A stretch of 64,000 bases of DNA, taken from NCBI GenBank assembly GCA_020342235.1, contig CP073216.1, forward strand, positions 1,488,001 through 1,552,000, given 5' to 3'. This DNA is from Saccharomycopsis phalli. Lineage: Eukaryota; Ascomycota; Saccharomycetes; Ascoideales; Saccharomycopsidaceae. The notes under the pieces are model-generated. The model did no database searches and was not told the DNA's origin. It worked only from the letters and a program-made list of their open reading frames with translations. This document shows positions 1-9,827 of this stretch, piece by piece. Position numbers and translations under genes: made by a program. Within the stretch, counting starts at the first letter, position 1. Every line of letters starts with the position of its first letter.

Positions 1-132
1 TTTGCTGGAATCGACCTCAATCTCGCCAAATGCATCGGTCTCGATTCTCTTGTTCATTGCAAGCGAGCTGCCGTGGAAAAACCGCTGGCTTTGTACGCTT
101 CTAACCGCTGTCCCTACTCTTGATCGGTACAT
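1..132 (-). CDS. FUM1: Fumarate hydratase, mitochondrial (5' end only)
   Basis: Read on the minus strand from an ATG at 132-130, the frame stays open to the window edge, so only the first 44 codons are visible. It begins with an Arg/Ser-rich, acid-free stretch (MYRSRVGTAVRSVQSQRFF) typical of a mitochondrial presequence. It continues with MNKRIETDAFGEIEVDSSK, which matches the start of mature class II fumarases (R-x-E-x-D-x-[FL]-G-E-[IM]-x-V). Fumarase interconverts fumarate and malate in the TCA cycle, and in yeasts also acts in the cytosol. A second in-frame ATG (57-55) lies exactly at the start of the mature enzyme and could give a cytosolic form. Upstream are a TATATATA at about 166-173 and a CACGTG at 182-187. 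The rest of the gene lies left of the window. Recognition rests on this N-terminal match only. Confidence 0.8.
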   Translation of the reverse strand, partial: MYRSRVGTAVRSVQSQRFFHGSSLAMNKRIETDAFGEIEVDSSK

Positions 133-1273
133 GTCAATATATCTCTTTTTGCGGGATCCCAAGTCTATATATACGACTGGGCACGTGACCGTTCCCGATT
201 CGGAGCGGACCGGAGTACCACTAGTATGAGCGCTTGTTTCTCCCTGTTGCGTTTCTCTAGTTTATTTTGGAATCAAGTAAAATTTGACTTGGCATCGCTG
301 CATTTCCATCGTGTTTATTCCGTAATTACTTCTCCTATCTCTTTAATCCTGGGTCGTTTCATGATTAATTTCCCTCATTGAAATGTGGGGTGCATGAAAA
401 TTCCTAATGTCCGAAATTTAGTAGCCAATGGTTAAACACTCAATAGACCAATGAGTCCACGGAATTGTAATATGGACAGGATGGAAAGTGTGCTTAATGA
501 GAAATGGCTAATTGCTGCAAGTTTAATGGCAAGAATGGCTTAATGGAAAATATGACAAGTATGAAAGTATGAAAGTATGAAAGTATGAAAGTATGAAAAT
601 ATGAAAGTGTGAAAGTATGAAAGTGTGAAAGTATGGCAAGTGATCAAGGCAGTATAGTTTCATGTACCTGAAACTCACATAAAATATATATCCAATTGAA
701 TCATACAACAGATTGCCGTGAATCAGGCTCTAGCACGATTCCATCCCTTTTAGTCCCTTTCAACTCAATTGGTCACGTGAAGCGATACGGCTTTATGTTT
801 CATTTTGATAATGCACAACTTTACAATCCAACTTACCAAAGTGACTCAATGAAACGTCTTGGATAATCAAGTTCTGGTTACTACGCCAAGCCCGTGATCA
901 CGTGCGGGTTCCTATCGGGATAACCGACAAAACAGCTAGTGCTGGACGGACACGCGTATAATTATCAATAGAAAAGAACCATGACGATTGGATGGTCTTT
1001 TAATTAGAATATTCAAGTAAAATACTTAAATCAACTCTTGTAATATTAAGCCCAGTCACATCTACACCAGTATTAAACGATAATATAATACCAAGACATG
1101 ATCAGCAACCCAGATCAAGGTAAACCTACATTAGCACTAAGCACCGGAGTATGGCCGAGGAAATTAGAAAATTTTCATGCCCTGAAAAAACCACTCTATC
1201 CACTTTAACCGAGGTAATAAGATGATCCGGCTTTTATTTCAACTCGCAATGTCCCAAACATGCTCATTTATTT
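133..1273. other. Gene-poor region upstream of FUM1
   Basis: No convincing ORF is seen. The region holds the FUM1 promoter (TATA about 166-173, CACGTG 182-187) and a run of about nine ATGAAAGT units at 561-635. Two more CACGTG sites lie at 774-779 and 899-904, and one ACGCGT at 952-957. Confidence 0.5.
561..635. repeat. 8-bp tandem repeat (ATGAAAGT)
   Basis: About nine near-perfect copies of ATGAAAGT, some ending GTGTGA instead of GTATGA. The repeat lies in intergenic DNA and makes short spurious open frames. Confidence 0.85.
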
Positions 1274-1560
1274 TCAGATAGTATCAATCAAGTATCGTCT
1301 CACAATGATTTGATCATATGTGGTTTCACGCTTGGTCATTACGCTTTCGCAAATCAATGCTGCACTCTGTATAATCCCGAGGCTCTGGCACAGTTTCTCG
1401 GCGAATTTAGACGAAAATTGCTGAAAAGTCGCCTCTAAATAATTAGTAGAGCCATCCAGGCACTGCCATTTTTTCTCCAATTTCCAAAACTCTTGTAATC
1501 ATAGACGGCTTTACGATCGGCGAAGAGGCTAAGATCGACAAGAGTGATCATGTTCTGCAT
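1274..1560 (-). pseudogene. Small frame-broken ORF, function unknown
   Basis: An ATG at 1560-1558 opens a minus-strand frame (MQNMITLVDLSLFADRKAV...) that runs about 42 codons to a stop. A second frame shifted by one base continues from about 1487 to a stop at 1274 and encodes a soluble, helical-looking 70-residue tail (YLEATFQQFSSKFAEKLCQ...). The two pieces would read as one protein of about 95 residues if one base were added near 1485, in a short T run (A run on the plus strand). I see no GT-AG intron joining them. It is either a small pseudogene, a sequencing error in a real gene, or chance. I recognise no family. It is divergent from the gene starting at 1619, with only 58 bp between. 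Confidence 0.3.
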
Positions 1561-1618
1561 GGCTATTACTATTTAAGACCGAGGAACCCACAAAAAATCA
1601 ATTTCCAACAGCGACGAC

Positions 1619-2062
1619 ATGGAATCACGAGTCAACTCACCTAGATTTCAGAGGATCCAGACGAATATAACCAAATTGCAAGCAATCACAAATGGAATCC
1701 AGTTCTTTGGCCAATTGGTTGATATCCACAAGGACTTGGTCGATGATCTCTTGGTAGGATGCTTGAGAATAACCAGCCTGGACTTTGCCACATATGAAAC
1801 CATCTACAAGGCCCTCAGGTCGCTTCTTAGGAAATTGGGATTGCAATTCCAATACCCTGTTGTGGAGTTCTACAATGTTCTAAAGGACGACTTTGTGATT
1901 TCGAGTTTCAGCTGCACCAGTTCCAGCTCGTTGATAAAGATCATGGCCGAGACTTTGGCGTTGTTGGTTGAGAAAATTCCCCAAGATGATCATCTGGAGG
2001 AGACGGAGCTATGCAGTGGGCCTTTGATGTATAGACGAGGTTTTCTAACCACGGCACTTTGA
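1619..2062 (+). CDS. Hypothetical protein, 147 aa
   Basis: The ORF begins at an ATG preceded by an A-rich leader typical of yeast, with a TATTTAAG box at about 1571-1578. The product is a soluble protein with alternating helical segments (for example ITKLQAITNGIQFFGQLVDI and LRSLLRKLGLQFQ). It has no signal peptide or membrane segment. I do not recognise a family; its size and helical look would fit a small subunit of a larger complex, but that is a guess. The opposite strand carries a 71-codon open frame with no ATG start, judged to be a shadow. The gene is convergent with TUF1 across about 1 kb of repeat DNA. Confidence 0.45.
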   Translation: MESRVNSPRFQRIQTNITKLQAITNGIQFFGQLVDIHKDLVDDLLVGCLRITSLDFATYETIYKALRSLLRKLGLQFQYPVVEFYNVLKDDFVISSFSCTSSSSLIKIMAETLALLVEKIPQDDHLEETELCSGPLMYRRGFLTTAL

Positions 2063-2601
2063 CCCACGGTATTTTTTTTAGGATTTGGTTATACCATGGA
2101 TTTTAAGCTCAGGGCAGTTTAGACAGAATTGGCTGTGGGTCACCTGCACCTTTACCGACTTTTGTCATCTGGTCGTTGCATACGTTGTTGATATTATAGC
2201 AATGGGTTATCGATGATCTTTGCATTTCCTAGTTTTGGGATACTTTTGATATTTTAGACAAAAAGCTCATGAATTAATTTTACAGCATAGACTGAGCGTT
2301 GCAGTAGCATGTCAGTGTCGTTATATGGAACTGCCTAATTGATATTTGGTCAATGTGATTGGATTGAATCAAGAATGGGAGTTATAAATTGTGTCTGGCA
2401 TGGGGGATGAGTAAAGGTATGCTGAGTGTATGTGTGCAGTTCTAGATGAAGATGTGGGGCTATGATGAATTTGGAATTGCTGGGCACAAATAAAAGGAGA
2501 AATATCCAAGGGCATGATTAGTTTTAATAATGTATTTTCGCTTGGCAATGTTTAATTGGCATTGCATGCTGAACCAAATGGTTTGTAAAGATGGGATATT
2601 C

Positions 2602-2930
2602 CAATTGGCTATAATTGATTACCAACTTGTCTGTAAAATTGAAATCCAACTCGGCTATAAAATTGAAATCCAACTTGACTATAATTGATATTCAACTTGA
2701 CTATAATTGATATTCAACTTGTCTGTAAAATTGATCTCCAACTTGATTATAATAGATCTCCAACTAGGCTATAGTTGACTTCCAGCTTGACTGTAATTGA
2801 TCTCAACTCGACTATAATTAACTTCCAGCTCGACTATAATTAACTTCCAGCTTGCCTATAATTAACTTCCAGCTTGCCTATAATTGATCTCCAACTTGCA
2901 TATAGTTGATTTCCAACTTGGCTACAAAAT
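2602..2930. repeat. 22-24 bp imperfect minisatellite
   Basis: Roughly 13 diverged units of the form TTGACTATAATTGATATTCA(AC), each with an AACTTG core and alternation of ACTATAATTGA and CTGTAAAATTGA variants. The array fills most of the 2063-3130 gap between the 147-aa gene and TUF1. No gene is visible in this gap. Confidence 0.8.
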
Positions 2931-3130
2931 ACAATGGTAATACCCACACAGTCCGACCAAGACTAAAAAACTCAACTTGCTAACAATCGACTGAACAAAG
3001 TTTAACCAACAAAGAGTTGAAAAGCAAAACATTGCATATACTGGGACATACTCTGGGGATACACTGGCCACAGCCAGACATTGCTACACATTGAATACAG
3101 ATTTCTTACTATATACAGTACACATTACAC

Positions 3131-4414
3131 CTAAGCAATGATTCTGGTGACCAAACCGGTACCAACGGTTCTCCCACCCTCTCTGATGTTGAATCGTTGG
3201 CCCACCTCCACTGGAGTAGGGTGGACGGTCTCCAATTGCATCTCGACGTTCTCACCAGGCAAAACTTGTCTGCTGTTGTCGGTGCCCTCTGGGAAAGTCA
3301 TGGTGACGGTGACGTCGGCGGTTCTAATGAACATTTGTGGACGGTAGTTTTCGCCAAAGGCCGAGTGTCTTCCACCCTCCTCCTTGCTCAAGACGTAAAT
3401 GGAAGCCAAAAACTTGGTCCGCGACTCAACGGTTCCAGCCTTGGCAAGAACCATGCCTCTTTTGACCTGCTCCTTCTTGGTACCTCTGAGCAAGATTCCA
3501 CAGTTGTCTCCGGCCATGGCAGAGTCCAAATCCTTCTTGAACATTTCGATTCCAGTGACAGTGGTCTTGAATGGGATCTTGTTGTGGCCGACAATTTCGA
3601 TTTCCTCGCCCTTCTTCAAGGTCCCACGCTCGACTCGTCCGGCAACAACTGTACCTCTTCCCGAGATCGAAAACACGTCCTCAATTGGAAGGAGAAATGG
3701 CTGCTCGACGTCCCGCTCTGGTGTTGGAATGTGCTCATCCACAGCATCGAGAAGCTTGAAGATCGCCTCCTTGCCGATTTCCGGTCTCTTGTCCTCCAAA
3801 GCACACAACGCTGATCCCATAATCACAGGGGTGTTGTCGCCGTCAAATCCGTACTGCGAAAGAACCTCGCGCATCTCCATTTCCACCAATTCCAACATCT
3901 CAGGGTCATCAACCGTGTCGACCTTGTTGACAAACACCACAATGTGCTGGATGCCAACCTGACGCGCCAAAAGAAGATGCTCTCTGGTTTGTGGCATCTG
4001 CCCGTCGCCAGCAGCAACCACAATGATCGCACCGTCCATTTGTGCCGCACCTGTAATCATGTTCTTGACATAATCAGCGTGTCCTGGACAGTCCACATGC
4101 GCATAGTGCCGTTTCTCGGTCTCGTACTCAACATGTGCAGCAGAAATGGTGATTCCTCTGGCACGCTCTTCTGGAGCCTTGTCAATGGAAGCATAGTCCA
4201 AGAAACTTGCGCCTCCCTTTTCAGCAAGACACTTGGTGATTGCTGCTGTCAAGGTGGTCTTTCCGTGATCAACATGGCCAATGGTACCAATGTTCATGTG
4301 TGGCTTGGTCCGGTCGAACGACGCGTAGCCTCTCATGGAAAGCGGAACGGTCCGCTTTGCGAATTGTGGCGCAAAACGGCCCACGGTTTGCAACACGGGC
4401 TTGAGGGTCAACAT
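3131..4414 (-). CDS. TUF1: Mitochondrial translation elongation factor Tu
   Basis: The 427-residue product is a bacterial-type EF-Tu with an N-terminal mitochondrial presequence ([20 protein letters not shown]...). It delivers aminoacyl-tRNA to the mitochondrial ribosome in a GTP-dependent way. The G motifs are intact: GHVDHGKTT (G1), DCPGH (G3) and NKVD (G4). The effector region carries the family signature ([11 protein letters not shown]), and domains 2 and 3 run to the C-terminus (...[14 protein letters not shown]). Length fits the family. The frame extends upstream to a GTG at 4447, but the first ATG at 4414 gives a standard presequence and is chosen. It is divergent from SDE2 with 98 bp between start codons, and a CACGTG (4471-4476) lies in that shared promoter. 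Confidence 0.97.
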   Translation of the reverse strand: MLTLKPVLQTVGRFAPQFAKRTVPLSMRGYASFDRTKPHMNIGTIGHVDHGKTTLTAAITKCLAEKGGASFLDYASIDKAPEERARGITISAAHVEYETEKRHYAHVDCPGHADYVKNMITGAAQMDGAIIVVAAGDGQMPQTREHLLLARQVGIQHIVVFVNKVDTVDDPEMLELVEMEMREVLSQYGFDGDNTPVIMGSALCALEDKRPEIGKEAIFKLLDAVDEHIPTPERDVEQPFLLPIEDVFSISGRGTVVAGRVERGTLKKGEEIEIVGHNKIPFKTTVTGIEMFKKDLDSAMAGDNCGILLRGTKKEQVKRGMVLAKAGTVESRTKFLASIYVLSKEEGGRHSAFGENYRPQMFIRTADVTVTMTFPEGTDNSRQVLPGENVEMQLETVHPTPVEVGQRFNIREGGRTVGTGLVTRIIA

Positions 4415-4512
4415 GTCGAAAAAGTGGTCTTGAAATTTTTTCAGCACGTCAATATATACAGTTACCCGCCCACGTGATTGTCTCGTGGGCCATTGGCTTG
4501 TTTCTATTATAC
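4415..4512. promoter_or_regulatory. Bidirectional promoter TUF1/SDE2 with CACGTG
   Basis: This 98-bp gap between divergent ATGs holds a TATATA (4452-4457) and CACGTG (4471-4476). The element sits about 57 bp upstream of TUF1 and 37 bp upstream of SDE2. The assignment rests on position and motif only. Confidence 0.5.
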
Positions 4513-5112
4513 ATGCTTGTATTTATTCTGGGAGTAGATCGGGTCCGGATCACGGTTCCCAATGGCATTTCCGGGGCAGAGTTGCTGGCGTTGATTTTAG
4601 AAAAGACCCCCAACCTTGCCTGCCGGGTTACATTTGTCAACGGCAAGTCGATTCAAAACTGCCCTTCCATCGATGCTCCGTTTTTGGATTTGCAGCTCCG
4701 GCCTGTTTTATGTGGAGGAAAAGGCGGGTTTGGCAAGCAGCTCAAGGCCGAGGGAAGCCGAATTAGCAAACGTAGGAGCCAGGAAAGTGGTCTGAGCGTG
4801 GGGAATATGCGAACGGCTGATGGGCAAAGAGTAAAGTCCGTCGAGGCTTCCAAGAGAATCGAGGAGCAATTGAAGCGGATACCCGAGGAAAAGAAGAAGA
4901 AGAAGCAGGAGAAGCGGGAAAAGTTGGTGAAAATCATCGAATGTCTGTCGCTGGTCAAGTTTGATGACACTGAGTACTTGGAAAAGAGTGAGAAGTTGCA
5001 GCAAGAAATCGAGTCTTCAGTTGGCAGTCTGTGTAATATGGAGTGTGGAGGCAAAGGGAAGGAGCCTATTGTGCCGCGATTTGCGGGATTTTTTGATTCT
5101 GATGAGGAGTAG
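4513..5112 (+). CDS. SDE2: Sde2-like ubiquitin-fold protein
   Basis: A 199-residue protein. Residues 1-69 form a ubiquitin-like segment ending in GG, followed at once by [12 protein letters not shown] (G68-G69-K70-G71-G72). This GGKGG(F)G junction is the hallmark of Sde2 proteins. In fission yeast the ubiquitin fold is cut off there by deubiquitinases and the C-terminal part joins the spliceosome and affects splicing of selected introns, silencing and telomeres. Here the C-terminal part has a basic, Lys/Glu-rich coiled-coil-like segment (residues about 115-160) and an acidic tail (FFDSDEE). The open frame extends upstream to a GTG at 4474, which would add a hydrophobic segment; the ATG at 4513 gives the proper start of the ubiquitin fold. 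Confidence 0.8.
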   Translation: MLVFILGVDRVRITVPNGISGAELLALILEKTPNLACRVTFVNGKSIQNCPSIDAPFLDLQLRPVLCGGKGGFGKQLKAEGSRISKRRSQESGLSVGNMRTADGQRVKSVEASKRIEEQLKRIPEEKKKKKQEKREKLVKIIECLSLVKFDDTEYLEKSEKLQQEIESSVGSLCNMECGGKGKEPIVPRFAGFFDSDEE

Positions 5113-5115
5113 ACG

Positions 5116-5180
5116 GGTGGTGTTTAGTAACGGGTGTTTAGTAACGGGTGTTTAGTAACGGGTGTTTAGTAACGGGGTGT
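5116..5180. repeat. 14-bp tandem repeat downstream of SDE2
   Basis: Four to five copies of GTTTAGTAACGGGT directly after the SDE2 stop codon. It is one of many minisatellites in this window. Confidence 0.8.
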
Positions 5181-5448
5181 TCAATATATCCAGGGTGTCG
5201 GTGTAACCATATTGCTATCTGGATTCCAAGGCACTTCTCAAACTGATGCTCTGAATCAATGAACCAAAGACTACCTTAATGAGCCATACTAGATTTAGAC
5301 AGTGTAATGATGGACATTTTGTCTGGGCTAGCTTATATAAGACGAAATCAATTGGTGCAAGAATATCTGACGGTTGAAATACAATTATGGTTGGATGGAG
5401 AATATATCATGCTGCATGGGAATATGGGTTACGGAAACGAATATGATG

Positions 5449-5620
5449 AGAATATTAGATGATATATTAGTTGATATATTAGTTGATATATTGGTTGATA
5501 TATTAGTTGATATATTGGTTGATATATTAGTTGATATATTGGTTGATATATTAGTTGATATATTGGTTGATATATTAGTTGATATATTAGATGTCATATT
5601 AGATGTCATATTAGATGATG
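5449..5620. repeat. 12-bp tandem repeat (GATATATTAGTT/GATATATTGGTT)
   Basis: About 14 copies of a 12-bp unit in which AGTT and GGTT versions alternate, giving a 24-bp higher-order period. The array creates an open frame with a repeated DILV motif on the plus strand, which is not a gene. Confidence 0.9.
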
Positions 5621-5699
5621 TAATAAAGTCCATATCTACCGTCTATTTGGTTCCTAGGACATGGTCTAGCCAGGTCCATTTACTCTACACGACAACACT

Positions 5700-5970
5700 A
5701 CATCCTTTCCATGACCTCTGAGCAGTGCCAAGACCTTCATTGCTCTCCTTGAAACGTTGTTTTCTTTGTTCTTCCATTTCTTTTTCTGTTATGCTTGCTT
5801 TTTGACCCAGTCTCCTAGTCAAAGGTAATGGTCTCGCCAAGTCCATTTCCTTAGACCAAAGAATGTGATTTACCTTCTCCAGATAGAAATAGTTGGACTA
5901 TTCTCTGAATAGTCAAGCGAATATATTTTAGCTATTTTACCAACTTCGTTTCCTAGTTATTATATTACAG
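5700..5970 (+). mobile_element. LTR-like repeat, family A
   Basis: This sequence recurs in degraded form at about 10205-10395, 12040-12176, 28740-28935, 32740-32905, 33070-33180 (minus), 37225-37345, 51125-51245 and 52650-52770 (minus). Shared blocks in order are: GCTCTCCTTGAAACG; TTGACCCAGTCTCC; GGTCT-GCCAAGTCCATTTCC; a TATAAATAGTC-type box; and TAGTCAAGC-AATATATT followed by CAACTCGTATC and TTACTATATTACA. A TATA box in the middle and dispersed copies in both orientations suggest solo LTRs. Boundaries and target duplications were not established. Confidence 0.5.
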
Positions 5971-6064
5971 ATGATATATTAGATGATATATTAGATGATA
6001 TATTAGATGATATATTAGATGATATATTAGATGATATATTAGATGTTATATTAGATGTTATATG
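5969..6064. repeat. 12-bp tandem repeat (AGATGATATATT)
   Basis: About eight copies, related in sequence to the 12-bp array at 5449-5620 and joined directly to the end of the family A LTR-like repeat. Confidence 0.85.
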
Positions 6065-6071
6065 TCATAGA

Positions 6072-6305
6072 TTTAGGAGGGCTACCGTGCTAGTACCCTG
6101 GGAGTGGCTCAACCTCTAAAGATCTAGGCGAAAGCTCATTGCCCCAATGCTCATAGTTTTTATATTTACAAGCTCTAGTTGAAAGTTTATCTCTGTTGTA
6201 GAGTTTTCTTTCGACGACTACATAGCAGCATCGTCCTTAGTCAGACGACAAAGTATAAATCTCTGAGAGCCTAGTATAGCTATAGCCTTGAATAAATATT
6301 ATTAT
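6072..6305 (+). mobile_element. LTR-like repeat, family B
   Basis: This segment recurs in opposite orientation at 8987-9180, 9227-9464 and 50004-50220. Partial copies are at about 33264-33345 (minus) and 51027-51110 (plus). In this orientation it reads GGGCTACCGTGCTAGTACCC, then CTAAAGATCTAGGCGAAAGC, then AGTATAAATCTC, then GCCTAGTATAGCTATAG and AATAAATA. The best copy on the other strand begins TGTTACAGCACG. A TG start, internal TATAAAT and late AATAAA suggest an LTR. A short 16-bp tandem repeat (AGATAGCATAGATGTT) follows at 6307-6362. Confidence 0.5.
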
Positions 6306-6405
6306 TATGTCATAGATAGCATAGATGTTAGATAGCATAGATGTTAGATAGCATAGATGCTACATTGGTATATTCATGTCATGGGATCATGGCGACAGGC
6401 TGTTA

Positions 6406-6411
6406 CACGTG
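6406..6411. promoter_or_regulatory. CACGTG element upstream of SSE1
   Basis: CACGTGA lies 139 bp upstream of the SSE1 ATG. It is one of a set of such sites in front of genes in this window. No heat-shock element was identified with confidence. Confidence 0.4.
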
Positions 6412-6549
6412 ACATGCTAGAAAATTCGAAACCTCAGTTATGAGCCCCTATGGAAAGTTCTGGAACATCTGGACACCGTTGCGGCGGGTCCGAAAATTTT
6501 TTTCAAACTTGTATATAACTAGATTGATTGCTACAATTCTGTCAAAAAA

Positions 6550-8613
6550 ATGAGCGTACCATTTGGACTTGATTTTGGCCTGAATAACTCGGTGATTGCC
6601 GTAGCCCGGAACCGCGGCATTGATGTTGTGGTTAACGAGGTTTCGAACCGTGCCACGCCTACTTTGGTTGGCTTTGGCAACAAGAACCGGAACATTGGAG
6701 AGACGGCAAAGACCGCGCAACGGTCGAACGTGAAGAACACAATTGGCAACTTGAGCCGTCTTGTTGGGCTTGACGCCAAGGACCCGGACTTTGCCATTGA
6801 GAAGAAGTACATCACCGCGCCATTGACCAATGACAATGGCCAGGTAAACGCCAAGGTGCGCTTCACCAATGAGCAGACGCAGTTCAACGCCACCCAATTG
6901 GCGGCCATGTACATCAACAAGATCAAGGATATCACACAGAAGGAGGTTAACGGCACTGTCCAGGACGTGGTGGTTGCGGTTCCAATGTGGTATGGCGAGA
7001 AGCAGCGCCATGCGATTGCGGACGCGGCGAGAATCGCCGGCTTGAACCCTGTGCGGATTGTGAACGACGTCACTGCTGCGGCAGTTGGTTACGGGGTGTT
7101 CAAGACCGATTTTCCAGAGGAGTTCCAGAAGATTGCGTTTGTCGACATTGGGTACTCGACCTACACGGTGACGATTGCCGCCATGAAGAAGGGCGAGCTC
7201 AAGGTGTTGGGAAGCGCGTACGACAAGCATTTTGGCGGACGCGACTTTGACTACGCGATCGCCGAGCACTTTGCCGAGGAGTTCAAGGGCAAGTACAAGA
7301 TCGACGTGCGGGAGAACGCCAAGGCATATAACCGGGTGTTGGAGGCCGCCGAGAAGGTCAAGAAGGTCTTGTCTGCAAACACGTCGGCGCCAATCAGCAT
7401 TGAGTCGGTGATGAACGACGTCGACGTCTCGTCGTCGTTGGAACGTGCCGAGTTGGAGGAGATGGTCCAGCCATTGTTGGACCGTGTGAACTTGCCAATC
7501 GAGCAGGCATTAAAGGCCGCCAAGTTGACTGTTGACGACATTGATGCGGTCGAGGTTATTGGCGGATGTACCCGTGTGCCATCGGTCAAGGCAAAGTTGG
7601 CCGATGCCTTTGGCAAGCCGCTCTCGTTCCACTTGAACCAGGACGAGGCAATTGCCCGTGGCGCGGCGTTCATTTGTGCAATCCACTCGCCAACTCTCCG
7701 GGTGCGTCCATTCAAGTTTGAGGACTACAACCCATTCTCAGTGTCGTATTTCTGGGACCAGGGCGAGGAGGACATTGACCACATGGAGGTGTTCCCAGAG
7801 GGCAGCGCATACCCTTCGACCAAGATCATCACCTTGTACCGGTCGGGCGACTTCAAGATCGCCGCCAAGTACACTCATCCAGAGAAGCTCCCAGGACACG
7901 TTTCGCCATTGATTGCCGAGTGGGACGTCACTGGTGTCAAGGTGCCAGAGGGCGAGTCGTCTGTCGCCGCGAAGTTGAAGTTGCGCTTGGACCCATCGGG
8001 ATTCTACACCGTCGAGGAAGCATACACTGTGGTGGAGAAGACGTTCCAGGAGTTGGTGGAGAACCCAGACGCCAAGGAGGACGACGAGCCAGTGTACAAG
8101 GACGTGAAGAAGTTGGTGAAGCAGGACCAGTTGCACGTTGTCGGGCACACGTTGGCACTTTCCGAGAAGGAGCGCAACGCGTTCTTTGAGCAGGAGTTCA
8201 ACTTGGTGGCTGCCGACAAGTTGGTTGCCGAGACCGAGGACCGCAAGAACGCGCTCGAGGAGTACATTTACGAGTTGCGTGGCAAGTTGGACGACGTGTA
8301 TGCGCCGTTTGCCTCGGAGCAGGAGAAGGAGAAGTTGCAAGCATTGCTCACCAAGACCGAGGACTGGTTGTATGATGACGGAGAGGACTCGACCAAGGCA
8401 AAGTACATTGCCAAGTACGAGGAGATTGCCCGGACCGGCAACTTGATCAGAGGCCGGTACTTGCAGAAGCTCGAGGATGAGAAGCAGGCCAGACAGTCAA
8501 AGAGCGAGGCTAAGAAGGCCCAGGAAATGGCCGAGAAGTTGGCTGCTGGAAGAAAGGAGGAGAAGAAGGCTGATAAGGACGGCGACGTTGACATGACTGA
8601 GGAGTTGGACTAG
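6550..8613 (+). CDS. SSE1: Hsp110-family chaperone Sse1
   Basis: A 687-residue cytosolic Hsp110, close to the 693 residues of baker's yeast Sse1. It acts as nucleotide exchange factor for Hsp70 and as a holdase. The nucleotide-binding domain covers about residues 1-380, starting [20 protein letters not shown], with [10 protein letters not shown] as phosphate loop and [15 protein letters not shown] in the family-specific region. A beta substrate-binding part (about 385-500) and an alpha-helical lid follow. The C-terminus is the charged [11 protein letters not shown]. Codon choice is strongly biased (AAG, GAG, AAC, TTG dominate), as expected for an abundant protein. The ATG follows a run of seven A residues, a favourable yeast context. 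The gene is bracketed by opposed family B LTR-like repeats. Confidence 0.97.
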   Translation: MSVPFGLDFGLNNSVIAVARNRGIDVVVNEVSNRATPTLVGFGNKNRNIGETAKTAQRSNVKNTIGNLSRLVGLDAKDPDFAIEKKYITAPLTNDNGQVNAKVRFTNEQTQFNATQLAAMYINKIKDITQKEVNGTVQDVVVAVPMWYGEKQRHAIADAARIAGLNPVRIVNDVTAAAVGYGVFKTDFPEEFQKIAFVDIGYSTYTVTIAAMKKGELKVLGSAYDKHFGGRDFDYAIAEHFAEEFKGKYKIDVRENAKAYNRVLEAAEKVKKVLSANTSAPISIESVMNDVDVSSSLERAELEEMVQPLLDRVNLPIEQALKAAKLTVDDIDAVEVIGGCTRVPSVKAKLADAFGKPLSFHLNQDEAIARGAAFICAIHSPTLRVRPFKFEDYNPFSVSYFWDQGEEDIDHMEVFPEGSAYPSTKIITLYRSGDFKIAAKYTHPEKLPGHVSPLIAEWDVTGVKVPEGESSVAAKLKLRLDPSGFYTVEEAYTVVEKTFQELVENPDAKEDDEPVYKDVKKLVKQDQLHVVGHTLALSEKERNAFFEQEFNLVAADKLVAETEDRKNALEEYIYELRGKLDDVYAPFASEQEKEKLQALLTKTEDWLYDDGEDSTKAKYIAKYEEIARTGNLIRGRYLQKLEDEKQARQSKSEAKKAQEMAEKLAAGRKEEKKADKDGDVDMTEELD

Positions 8614-8666
8614 TTGGCAGTATATATTGAATAAAGTTTCATGATCGTGTAGGTGTGTAGTGGAGG

Positions 8667-8755
8667 GGTGGTTTTTGATTTGGACCGATTATTGGTTTTT
8701 GATTTGGACCGATTATTGGTTTTTGATTTGGACCGACTCGTGGTTTTTGATTTTG
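8667..8755. repeat. 24-bp tandem repeat downstream of SSE1
   Basis: Three to four copies of GGTTTTTGATTTGGACCGAT plus TATT. Confidence 0.8.
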
Positions 8756-8986
8756 ATTATTGTTCTTTATTCTTCATCCCTATTCTTTATTTCCATTTCT
8801 ATTCTTGACCCTTGGCTCATCTCCTGTCACAAGTCCTAGTTTTCCAGGTCCACCACCTTTCTACCACAATTAGTCTCCTATAACGACAGTCGACTTTGAA
8901 CAATATGCAAATATTAGCTATTTCATCAACATACTTATTATACAATAGTTATCCTACTAAATGTATCTAGTATGTATTATTTTATA

Positions 8987-9180
8987 CAAGACTATAGCTA
9001 TACTGCGGCTCCAGAAAGTATACTTTACCGTCCAAGACTAAGGAAGGCACCACTATATTGTTGCTCAGAGAAAACCCTAAATGGTAGAAAACTCCAGACG
9101 TAATTTTGAGTATCCTGGTAATTTGTATGGGTCAGGCTGTGTGCTTTTGCTTCGGGTACTAGCACGGTAGCCTGTCATAC
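8987..9180 (-). mobile_element. LTR-like repeat, family B (diverged copy)
   Basis: On the plus strand it reads GACTATAGCTATACTGCGGC... and ends in GGGTACTAGCACGGTAGCC. This matches the reverse complement of the copy at 6072-6305 with substitutions and indels. Confidence 0.45.
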
Positions 9181-9226
9181 ATGTATCTAGTTATACAGAC
9201 GTATTTACTTAATTAATTTAATTAAC

Positions 9227-9464
9227 ATTTATTTAAGCCTATAGCTATACTAGGCTCCCAGAGGAGATTTATACTTTGCTATCTACAATTAAGGACGGTG
9301 CTGTAGTCGTCAATAGAAAACTCTGCGACAGAGATAAACTTTCAACTAGCGCTTGTAAATATAAAAACTATGAGCATTGGGGCAATGAGCTTTCGCCTAG
9401 ATCTTTAGAGGTTGAGCCACTCCCCAGGGTACTAGCACGATAGCCCTCCTAACGTGCTGTAACA
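9227..9464 (-). mobile_element. LTR-like repeat, family B (best copy)
   Basis: A near-complete reverse-orientation match to 6072-6305. On the minus strand it starts TGTTACAGCACG and carries AGTATAAATCTCC and TTAAATAAATG. With the upstream copy it frames SSE1 as an inverted pair about 3 kb apart. Confidence 0.5.
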
Positions 9465-9625
9465 AAAAGGGAAAATATACTGGTCCAGCACCGACGAGTA
9501 GAATCCTATAAGATTTTTAAGCTTTGCCTTATCTGGGAATAAGACACGGGTTTGGGTAGCGTTAGTAATTCCTTCAGGAATCTGTGCTTAGGCTCGAGAG
9601 TCCAATAGTATCAGGCATGTGAAGG

Positions 9626-9727
9626 ACGTATTTACTTTGCCAAATGTATCTAGTTATACAGACGTATTCACTTTGTCAAATGTATCTAGTTATACAGATG
9701 TATTTACTTTGCCAAATGTATCTAGTC
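9626..9727. repeat. 36-bp tandem repeat
   Basis: About three copies of a unit containing ACGTATTTACTTTGCCAAAT and GTATCTAGTTATACAG. A partial copy also occurs at about 9181-9212, on the other side of the family B element. Confidence 0.8.
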
Positions 9728-9827
9728 CCTCCATCAGCTTGTAGCTGGATGAAAATTTGGACCTCTTGTATTGCTACTATGTACGTTGCAGGAATGTTAA
9801 AAGCCTAGGGTAATAAACTGTTGAGGT

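Noticed and set aside
2-229. 75-codon plus-strand ORF at the left edge
   Set aside because: It is the antisense shadow of the fumarase N-terminus and promoter; the minus frame has a clear presequence and family match.
3197-3814. 205-codon plus-strand ORF inside TUF1
   Set aside because: Antisense shadow of a highly biased coding sequence.
5116-5180. Telomere-like repeat (GGGTGTTTAGTAAC)
   Set aside because: Only four to five copies inside the chromosome next to a gene; one of many unrelated minisatellites.
5374-5721. 115-codon ORF with repeated DILV motif
   Set aside because: It is created by the 12-bp tandem array and has no other protein features.
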